Below the pieces are notes generated by a model. It did not search any database. It was given only the letters and a program-made list of their open reading frames with translations, and had not been told where the DNA came from. From the IMG/VR virus record IMGVR_UViG_3300009509_000031, positions 29,822 to 93,821 of that record: a stretch of DNA of 64,000 bases, one strand, 5' to 3'. Within the stretch, counting starts at the first letter, position 1, and every line of letters begins with the position of its first letter. The DNA comes from a virus. Of the stretch, positions 48,814-55,402 are shown one piece after another. A program made the translations under genes and the position numbers.

Positions 48814-48842
48814 AGAATAGTATGTACCACTATACCGGTCAA
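48814..48842 (-). promoter_or_regulatory. sigma70-type promoter of the cassette
   Basis: TTGACC (48837-48842), 17-base spacer, TATTCT (48814-48819) on the minus strand. This is among the best promoters in the window. Transcripts would start near 48807 and read into the structured leader and the MoxR/vWA cassette. Confidence 0.65.
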
Positions 48843-49081
48843 CACTTTATTTTTAGCTCTAAAATACGAGTCATTTTTTACATTTAGAAATCATGTTGAA
48901 AAGTGTAGTAAAGATTACAAATGCAGTCTTTTTCAACTGCATGTTTTATAATCGTTTTTAGCTCTAATTTTTATTACAACTAACAGAAACAGCTTAAAAC
49001 CAGCCTAGCGAAAAGAATATATTTTTGTAACATTCCTTACAAAAATGTCGTTTTTTTAAGGTTCTCAGCTGATCAATCTGT

Positions 49082-49174
49082 AGCTCTGAGAGGCTTTCTA
49101 AGGCAGTTTTGCCGGGTAAGGTAACTCTGGGCTATTTCAGATAGAAAAAGCCCGGATTCCAGGGCTGAGATAGG
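49082..49174 (+). repeat. two-box inverted element, right copy
   Basis: Plus strand AGCTCTGAGAGGCTTTCTAA (then GGC) and GGCTGAGATAGGTCA, 70 bases apart end to end. Inverted relative to the copy at 20241-20336, where the distance is 72 bases. The primase-helicase terminator lies inside this copy. Confidence 0.6.
49145..49166 (-). terminator. terminator behind primase-helicase
   Basis: On the minus strand AGCCC-TGGAATCC-GGGCT followed by TTTTC, 33 bases after the primase-helicase stop. Short stem but typical position and T-run. Confidence 0.6.
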
Positions 49175-49198
49175 TCAAAATGAAAGGAACGGCTACGG

Positions 49199-50947
49199 TT
49201 AGTAGGTCCGATCCATGGGCCGATTAGCCCAATCTAGAAATCTTCCGGTTGCACCATCAAACCACAACAAGCATTCCCCGCCAGATCGAAACCTAGCAGC
49301 GTCAAACCGGATCAAAGTTTTAGGCTCTAACACTTCATTTTCTGCCGTTGAGTCCAGATCACCTTCAAGACTTGCGGGTATTGGCTTACGGTGCAATAAG
49401 GCGATCCAGTCTGCATCAGCTGGAATAGAAGAGCTGTCTTTGATGTCATCATAGGTAATGATTCGGCCACTACCTACTTTTTTTGGTTGAGCTATCAAAC
49501 ACGTTACCATCCCCATTTCTTCAGATAGCATTTTGAACGATCGGGTTACTTGACCGATTTCTGTTGTTACATACTTTAGCGATCGACAAAGAAAATGAAG
49601 ATGATCAAAAAGTAGAAACTTGATCCCGTATCGTCTAACAGCTTCCCGGATCTTATCAAACACACTTTCAACAGATTGTGTTCCAGACCAATCCGGTTCA
49701 ATAAAGTACAAGGGGATACTTCGGATCATGTAACGAGCAACAGCAAAGTCTGCATTTGTCAGATCATCAACCGGTTTGTTACGAAGGATAGAAGTAAGCT
49801 TATCACCTAGCCTCTCAACACTCATTTCAAGGCAATGGATACAACTAGGGATACCATGTTGAGCAAGATATAACGCTTCATTCAAACCTAGCGTTGTTTT
49901 ACCAACCTTAATCTTTGCTGATAGAACCCACAAATCACCCGGTTGAAACCCCTTCCCGATAAGTGCATTTACCCTATCCCATGGTGTTAGTAACCCGTGA
50001 TCACCAACTTCATCCCGTTGCCTACAACGAAGCAACACATCGGCAGCTGTTACAATCCCGCCAACTTCAAATTTCTCAGCATTCGTTTCAAACGCGGTTA
50101 CTAACGTTTCTTCCCCATAAGCAACTAAACATTCGTTTGCATCATGGGCGGGTAACATCACATTGTAACAACGATCAAACCCTAGCCGCCTTGCTGCAGC
50201 TCTTGCACCCTGTTGACCAACAGGATCGGCATCAAGGGCTATTAGGATTTTTTCTTTATCACATAGCAATTCAAACCATTCATCAAGTAACGTATCTGCA
50301 CCACACGTTAAGGCAATGACGTTTTTGATTCCAGCTTGCCAACATGAAATAGCATCAAGTTCTGCTTCAACAATCACAACATCATCAAAATCAGCTAGAG
50401 CATCCGCGTTGAACAAAACGGATGCTGCCCCTTTTATACGTCTAAACGCCTTATCATGTGGCGGTAGCGATCTAAACTTTACGTTATGACAGATATCGTC
50501 ATTAATATGGGGAATTGCTAACCAGGTTATTCCATACTTTTTTTGCAACCCAAGTTTAAAGTGTTTGATTGTGTCAACGGTAAAGCCACGTTTCTTACAA
50601 TACGCTAAACCGCGTTTATTCCCCAACAGCTGCTTATGCCATTTTTCAACGAAGGATAACGAAACAGTCTTTACTTGTTTTACTTCACTATCAAATCCAG
50701 TAGCTGAAGCTGCACTTTTAACATGCTTTAAATCTCCGAGTTCTCGCTTCAGTCTGTATAGGTTACCTCGCGCCTTACAATGCCAACAGTGATACAGGGT
50801 TCGTTTTGCATCAATCCAAAACTTGTATTTGCTTCTTCCACAAAACGGACACGTTTTAACAGCAATATCTTTCGGAGATCCTTGTGCCGGTTTCCATTGC
50901 CATTTTTTTAATGTTAGATACTGCCGAAGTTCAGCTTTAACTTCCAT
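49199..50947 (-). CDS. primase-helicase
   Basis: A 582-residue T7 gp4-like protein. N-terminal zinc ribbon CPFCGRSKYKFWIDAKRTL with YHCWHCKARG; Toprim fold with VVIVEAELDAIS, KILIALDADPVGQQGA and LPAHDANECL. The C-terminal half is a DnaB-like helicase: TPWDRVNALIGKGFQPGD, LWVLSAKIKVGKTTLG (P-loop), KFLLFDHLHFLCR and later RFRSGGECLLWFD. It primes and unwinds at the fork with the UDG-PolA fusion. A terminator follows. Confidence 0.85.
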   Translation of the reverse strand: MEVKAELRQYLTLKKWQWKPAQGSPKDIAVKTCPFCGRSKYKFWIDAKRTLYHCWHCKARGNLYRLKRELGDLKHVKSAASATGFDSEVKQVKTVSLSFVEKWHKQLLGNKRGLAYCKKRGFTVDTIKHFKLGLQKKYGITWLAIPHINDDICHNVKFRSLPPHDKAFRRIKGAASVLFNADALADFDDVVIVEAELDAISCWQAGIKNVIALTCGADTLLDEWFELLCDKEKILIALDADPVGQQGARAAARRLGFDRCYNVMLPAHDANECLVAYGEETLVTAFETNAEKFEVGGIVTAADVLLRCRQRDEVGDHGLLTPWDRVNALIGKGFQPGDLWVLSAKIKVGKTTLGLNEALYLAQHGIPSCIHCLEMSVERLGDKLTSILRNKPVDDLTNADFAVARYMIRSIPLYFIEPDWSGTQSVESVFDKIREAVRRYGIKFLLFDHLHFLCRSLKYVTTEIGQVTRSFKMLSEEMGMVTCLIAQPKKVGSGRIITYDDIKDSSSIPADADWIALLHRKPIPASLEGDLDSTAENEVLEPKTLIRFDAARFRSGGECLLWFDGATGRFLDWANRPMDRTY

Positions 50948-50983
50948 AGTGTGATCCGCTTAACTGGAATCTGGAAATGAAAC

Positions 50984-51026
50984 GGGGATCGGGAATTGTT
51001 GTTACCTGCTACAATTCCCGATCCCC
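50984..51026 (-). terminator. 16-pair hairpin behind helicase gene
   Basis: GGGGATCGGGAATTGT and its perfect complement enclose 11 bases, ten bases after the helicase stop. Only a poor T-stretch follows (GTTTCATTT), so it may be a weak terminator or an RNA-protecting hairpin. Confidence 0.55.
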
Positions 51027-51035
51027 AATTATACG

Positions 51036-53405
51036 TTACTTAGATTTTCTCTTTTTGCTTTTCTCTTTCTTCTTACCCTTGCTTGTAGTCTTTGTTTTCT
51101 TCTTATCAGCTTTATCTTTCGTACCCTTTTTCTTATCTTTCGTTCCAGCTGTACCAAACTTCTTATTCTGCACCTTCGTAATTGCCTTGATCAAATCATC
51201 AGAGGTTCCGATACGAACAGGATCCTTGATACCAAGTACACCGGCGACCATAACCAACACGGTTCTCTTCATCGCCTTCAACTGCTTACCGGTATACGGC
51301 AACTCAGAAGCGATCTGTTTTCGCTTTGCTTCCTTTTCTTCCTCTTTCGAGTTTTTTACATCCTTTGCCTTTTTCTTCCCTGTCTTTGTTTCAGGCTTCT
51401 TCTTACCCTTGCTTGTAGTCTTTGTTTTCTTCTTTGGTTTTTCTTCCTCTACTTCCTCATCATCATCCTCACCATCATCCTCAGCATCATCTTCATCATC
51501 ATCTTCATCATCATCCTCATCATCATCACCATCTAGTTCTTCATCATCATCTTCATCATCCCCATCCCCATCATCATCTTCATCATCTTCATCATCTTCA
51601 TCATCCCCATCATCATCTTCTTCATCTTCATCATCCCCATCCCCATCATCATCCTCATCTTCTTCATCTTCATCACCATCTAGCTCTTCATCATCCCCAT
51701 CCCCATCCTCATCTTCTTCTTCATCCTCAAACTCATCATCATCCCCATCATCATCCTCATCAGTTTCTGCAGCTGCAGCAATGGGCTTGAACTTTGCCGA
51801 ACAATAGGGACAAACCTTTAGCCCATCAATAATATCAGAAAAACAAGCACCACAAGTATAGCTTTCAAACGTCTTATCTTTTGCTAGTTCCCGCTTAATC
51901 AATTTCTTCAGCTTCTTTACAGTTGCCCCTTTTGGGACCTTGATCCCAAGCTGTTTACACCCGGCTTTAAGCGTATCAATCGTAATTGCTACTTGTTCAA
52001 CTGGCATTGTTCCAATCTCCCTGTGTTTATACGGCAACACCATTTCTTTAACAGGATACAGCTGCCGTATGTTGTACTTTTTCGCTTTTAGTTTGTTAAC
52101 TGAATTATCAAACAAGTAATACAGTGTTGCAGATTCTTTTCCATCATATGGCCTAACGATCCTACCTCGCATTTGTTTAAACCGGTACATCTTACGGCCA
52201 GCAGATGCACAAGTCATAATACCAACATCAAGTGGCGGAATATCGATCGCCTTTTCTGCAACAGTTGTTCCGATTCCAATTTCAATTGATCCGTCGTTTA
52301 ACCCTGCTTCAGTACCATCAGCCTCTCTTTTGTATTGTTTTGTCCCTATTAGCAATCCAGCGTTGTACCCGTTTGCTATAAGGGCACGTTTTAGGCGTTT
52401 ACAATGATCAACACGATCACTCCAGATTAATACTCGCTTTCCGTTGTCCACCTCTCTTTTAGCTAGTGTCAAAATGAGCTTATTACGTTGTCTATCTTCA
52501 ACTAGCTCATCAAGTACCCCGTTCCATTCTCGTAACAAAGACTTAATCGATCCTTGACTATATACAAAACCTGTTGGCACTAATACAATAGATACCGGAA
52601 CCTCCAGAGCATTTGTTGCCAACCTCCAACCCCTTGGTCCAAATGTGTCGTAAAGAAGAAACTCCCGCTCATCTCTTCTGCGTTCATCATCACTGGCACC
52701 AAGCCGAACAGCTGCAGGCATGTTATTAACAACTTCTGACAATGTTGGTGCAGCAAATCGATCAACCTCATCACAGATAACGCACCCATAACGATATTTT
52801 AGTTCTGCAAGCCTGTTTCTTACGGAACCAACCATCCCGACAACAATCGGACGATCCAAAACAGGCTTAGTATACGCACCACCAACACCACCGGGCCAAA
52901 AATCAAAATATTTAGCGATCCGTTTGACCCAAGTTTTTTGTTGCCTCTCTTGCCAAACTAATACGAGTGTTGGTTGACTAAAGTGTGCAGCTGTTACTAG
53001 CAGCATTTCAGTTTTACCAGATCCACAAGGTGCACGAATCACCGTTTGCTGCCGGCGAATCATCCTATCAACACCAGGTTTCTGATAGTCTCTTAAAGTA
53101 ATTTGACAGTTCAAATCAATTTTTGGTAGCCACAACCGTTGATCAACAATTTCATAATCAAGATTCAACAACCGAAATAGACGAACAACCGGACCTAGTG
53201 AACCGCGCCAAAGAATTAAATGGCTGTCCGTTTCTTGCCACGTTCTAATCTTTGGGGTTAACCCGTCTGTTGGTAGGCATTGCCGTTTTAGTTGACGATA
53301 CTTCGGATCGGCATAAGTACACGTTGCCTTGATCCTATCTATTACAGGATCAGGTAAATCCGCCTTACAGATCCTAAGCTTACTTTCAACGTGTATTCGG
53401 ATCAT
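51036..53405 (-). CDS. UvsW-like superfamily 2 helicase with charged tails
   Basis: A 789-residue protein. SF2 motifs: RDYQKPGVDRM (Q-type), RAPCGSGKTEML (P-loop), VICDEVDRF (DExD), KRVLIWSDRVDHCKRL, and KQMRGRIVRPYDGK (Arg finger). A zinc knuckle follows (CGACFSDIIDGLKVCPYC). Residues about 545-660 are nearly all Asp/Glu, then a Lys-rich segment with two copies of KKTKTTSKGKKK flanks a small folded part (QIASELPYTGKQLKAMKRTV). UvsW-type helicases remodel recombination intermediates. The tail organisation parallels that of the SSB. Confidence 0.8.
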   Translation of the reverse strand: MIRIHVESKLRICKADLPDPVIDRIKATCTYADPKYRQLKRQCLPTDGLTPKIRTWQETDSHLILWRGSLGPVVRLFRLLNLDYEIVDQRLWLPKIDLNCQITLRDYQKPGVDRMIRRQQTVIRAPCGSGKTEMLLVTAAHFSQPTLVLVWQERQQKTWVKRIAKYFDFWPGGVGGAYTKPVLDRPIVVGMVGSVRNRLAELKYRYGCVICDEVDRFAAPTLSEVVNNMPAAVRLGASDDERRRDEREFLLYDTFGPRGWRLATNALEVPVSIVLVPTGFVYSQGSIKSLLREWNGVLDELVEDRQRNKLILTLAKREVDNGKRVLIWSDRVDHCKRLKRALIANGYNAGLLIGTKQYKREADGTEAGLNDGSIEIGIGTTVAEKAIDIPPLDVGIMTCASAGRKMYRFKQMRGRIVRPYDGKESATLYYLFDNSVNKLKAKKYNIRQLYPVKEMVLPYKHREIGTMPVEQVAITIDTLKAGCKQLGIKVPKGATVKKLKKLIKRELAKDKTFESYTCGACFSDIIDGLKVCPYCSAKFKPIAAAAETDEDDDGDDDEFEDEEEDEDGDGDDEELDGDEDEEDEDDDGDGDDEDEEDDDGDDEDDEDDEDDDGDGDDEDDDEELDGDDDEDDDEDDDEDDAEDDGEDDDEEVEEEKPKKKTKTTSKGKKKPETKTGKKKAKDVKNSKEEEKEAKRKQIASELPYTGKQLKAMKRTVLVMVAGVLGIKDPVRIGTSDDLIKAITKVQNKKFGTAGTKDKKKGTKDKADKKKTKTTSKGKKKEKSKKRKSK
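51067..51434 (-). repeat. 38-base direct repeat in helicase C-terminus
   Basis: The same 38 bases occur at 51067-51104 and 51397-51434, coding for KKTKTTSKGKKK. They bracket a small folded segment at the C-terminus. Confidence 0.7.
51451..51770 (-). repeat. GAT/GAA triplet-repeat tract in helicase gene
   Basis: About 320 bases of Asp/Glu codons with GATGAT and GATGAAGAT units, coding for the acidic tract. Similar to 37501-37790. Confidence 0.75.
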
Positions 53406-53532
53406 GGGCTGCAGTCAAAACCAACTGCAGCACCTAACCATAAGCCTAGACTGATTGCAAGGAATTTGTTTTAAGGTAAGAGTTAAAACCAAAAGGTAAG
53501 GTATGGTTTTCAGTATAAGAGATCAAAATAGT
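53406..53532 (-). other. short spacer before helicase gene
   Basis: Contains the inverted repeat CTGCAGT / ACTGCAG near 53408-53429, directly in front of the helicase start, and AAAACC / GGTTTT further upstream. No clear promoter. Confidence 0.35.
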
Positions 53533-54108
53533 TTAATTAGGGTTGTTACGAATAACAGCCCGTCTTGTTTGCTTCACTTCATCCATCAACTTTTTAAACT
53601 CTGATCGCTGTTCTCGCTTTAGCTCTGCGGCCATCTTTTTTACACACTTCTTAATTTCTTCATCCTGTCTAACAGCGATCACCCTATGCGTGTATTCAAC
53701 CTCTCTTTTTACCTCTCTAACCAAATTCTTTCTGTGCTGTTGTGCTTCAGCTTTCGTTTCAAGCCGTGCTCTTTCACCGGACTGTAAATGAATTGTTTGG
53801 TTGTCCATATGCGAAACAACCGAATAATGGTGTTGCCAATAAAAAGCAAGCACTGCAGAGATCCCAACCAAAAGAGTTCCGCTAATTGTCAACGCAAACT
53901 TTAGTAATGTACCTCTGGCTAAAACAACGGGCAAGGGTACAAGGGGGCCGCCACCATCCGATCCGGATCCGCTAGACGATCCACCAGGTGATCCACCACC
54001 CGGATCACCTTTTAAACTATATCCATCAGTAGGGTTCTTTTTTCTAGGTGATAGTTTATTGCCAGTTGCTTCTGTTTGCGGAGACATCAGGATATACCCT
54101 CTCATCAT
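53533..54108 (-). CDS. single-pass membrane protein, lysis cluster
   Basis: A 191-residue protein whose start overlaps the upstream stop (ATGA). The N-terminal 60 residues are Gly/Ser/Pro-rich (GGGSPGGSSSGSGSDGGG). A transmembrane helix (about 68-90, LLKFALTISGTLLVGISAVL) is followed by a long charged coiled coil. An inner-membrane spanin or other envelope-spanning lysis protein is plausible; unproven. Confidence 0.6.
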   Translation of the reverse strand: MMRGYILMSPQTEATGNKLSPRKKNPTDGYSLKGDPGGGSPGGSSSGSGSDGGGPLVPLPVVLARGTLLKFALTISGTLLVGISAVLAFYWQHHYSVVSHMDNQTIHLQSGERARLETKAEAQQHRKNLVREVKREVEYTHRVIAVRQDEEIKKCVKKMAAELKREQRSEFKKLMDEVKQTRRAVIRNNPN

Positions 54109-54578
54109 TGCAAACCCCGGTCTGCAGCAACACAGATCCCCCCTGCAACAACGGCTCCCCCAACGAATGAAATGTAATGCCAGATAGGGTTAGGACATTT
54201 TTTTGATTCAATGGCCTTTGTATAAATTTCCCGTTGCCTCTCTCTATCACGATTACAAGCATCCGCTTTTGATTGTTCTGCCTGAATTCGTGCCGTACAC
54301 ACTGCATCAGCTGCCTTAGACTCAACGGCATTTTTTCGTGTTAGTCTTTCAACCTCTAAGTTAAGTAATTTGATCTCTTTTTCGTGGTCTGTTTTTATTT
54401 TTGCCAACAAACCATCTGTAATCAAAACACCGTTAAACGGTGCTTTATCCCCCTTCACCATCCTGTGGTTTTTCATTTCCGGATTCGTCGGCTGTTGTTG
54501 AGCTATCGCTGCCCTTGAAACCATCAAGCCAAGCGTCAATATTAGCAGGGTTACCAGCCATCGCTGTAAACGCATCAC
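54105..54578 (-). CDS. spanin-like protein with signal peptide
   Basis: A 157-residue protein. Signal peptide MRLQRWLVTLLILTLGLMVS ending near AIAQ. The segment APFNGVLITDGLLAKI followed by a coiled coil (KEIKLLNLEVERLTRK) is a pattern common in phage lysis-associated proteins. A hydrophobic C-terminal segment (HYISFVGGAVVAGGICVAA) could anchor it in a membrane. It probably acts in envelope disruption with the neighbouring coiled-coil membrane proteins. Confidence 0.65.
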   Translation of the reverse strand: MMRLQRWLVTLLILTLGLMVSRAAIAQQQPTNPEMKNHRMVKGDKAPFNGVLITDGLLAKIKTDHEKEIKLLNLEVERLTRKNAVESKAADAVCTARIQAEQSKADACNRDRERQREIYTKAIESKKCPNPIWHYISFVGGAVVAGGICVAADRGLQ

Positions 54579-54840
54579 TTGCCTCTTTCTCGATCCGATT
54601 CACATTATCATTATACCATATACCAAGGGCTTTAAGCTTTGATGCTAATGTGTCTTGTTGTTCTTTTAACGTAGCAGTCAACACTTTTTCTGCAGCTAGT
54701 TCTTCTTCCAATCGTTTTGAAGCTGAAGTGTCTAGTTCTGCGTTATAGGATTTTCCACTGTTCCGCGTTACAAGCCAAAACAAAAACAAGAACAGCCCTT
54801 GACACGCCACAACAATTAGCAGTATCCAATACCACGCCAT
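54445..54840 (-). CDS. i-spanin-like membrane coiled-coil protein
   Basis: A 131-residue protein, start MAWYWILLIVVACQGLFLFL (N-terminal transmembrane helix), then a coiled coil (KRLEEELAAEKVLTATLKEQ) and an acidic C-terminus. N-anchor plus periplasmic coiled coil is the layout of inner-membrane spanins. It overlaps the next gene by 134 bases, an arrangement known for sp-type spanin pairs. Confidence 0.6.
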   Translation of the reverse strand: MAWYWILLIVVACQGLFLFLFWLVTRNSGKSYNAELDTSASKRLEEELAAEKVLTATLKEQQDTLASKLKALGIWYNDNVNRIEKEASDAFTAMAGNPANIDAWLDGFKGSDSSTTADESGNEKPQDGEGG

Positions 54841-54842
54841 TA

Positions 54843-55358
54843 TCAACCCCCATTAACCTTTTCTGAGTATTCCTTACCTAGCAACCCGCGTTTAATAAAG
54901 TCATTAACAAAGGCAGCTGCAGGACCACTAAACAACACAGCAACAGCTGCATTCCACGATAGATCAGCTTGCAACTTACTAAGCACCATAGCCGCAACAG
55001 ACAATACAGGAACGATGATCCAAAGTGCGCGCTTTGGAATCTTTTTCATAAAATCAAGCCGCTTTCTACCAAACTTAATTAGGAACATTACGAACCAAAT
55101 TACACCAGCAGAAAAAGCAAACCACTGTTTTGCTTTTGCTTGTTCAACAAGCTTTTTTCCAGAATCAATCGCTTCACCAACATCTTTAGGAACTTGATCA
55201 GGTACGACCGGTTCATCTGTTGCAGCTGTAGCCGGCTGGCTTGATGGCGCGGTTACAGCTGCATCTTTTTTTAGTCCTGCATCAACAGCCAAAGCAGGGG
55301 TTACATAGGCACATCCGATAACAACAACAGTAATGAACAACGTTCTAAGTTTCAACAT
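54843..55358 (-). CDS. holin-like membrane protein
   Basis: A 171-residue protein with GGAGGTAGC before the ATG. An N-terminal signal/anchor (LRTLFITVVVIGCAYVTPAL) is followed by two or three hydrophobic helices (WFAFSAGVIWFVMFLIKF, LWIIVPVLSVAAMVLS, AAVAVLFSGPAAAFVND). Small basic end with GLLGKEYSEK. Size, helix number and spanin-like neighbours fit a holin releasing the endolysin encoded at 27475. Confidence 0.65.
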   Translation of the reverse strand: MLKLRTLFITVVVIGCAYVTPALAVDAGLKKDAAVTAPSSQPATAATDEPVVPDQVPKDVGEAIDSGKKLVEQAKAKQWFAFSAGVIWFVMFLIKFGRKRLDFMKKIPKRALWIIVPVLSVAAMVLSKLQADLSWNAAVAVLFSGPAAAFVNDFIKRGLLGKEYSEKVNGG

Positions 55359-55402
55359 GCTACCTCCAATTACGTTAGAGTCACAAAGATTAGTAACCTG
55401 TT

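Larger units (their letters stand above)
48511..49198 (-). other. 688-base control region
   Basis: No convincing gene. From right to left it holds a terminator and a two-box element (49.08-49.17 kb), an AT-rich stretch with inverted repeats (ATTTTTGTAA / TTACAAAAAT at 49021-49046; ATGCAGT / ACTGCAT at 48921-48942), a good minus promoter, and a leader of about 290 bases ending in two stacked hairpins. TTTTTAGCTCTAA occurs twice (about 48850 and 48955). It is a candidate origin or major regulatory hub. Confidence 0.55.

Noticed and set aside
50977-51807. Long Ser-rich plus-strand frame opposite the helicase gene
   Set aside because: Antisense shadow of GAT/GAA repeats; the helicase motifs on the minus strand are clear.
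54056-54331. 91-codon minus frame within the spanin-like gene
   Set aside because: Mixed-composition text overlapping two better supported genes, no coupling or ribosome site of its own.
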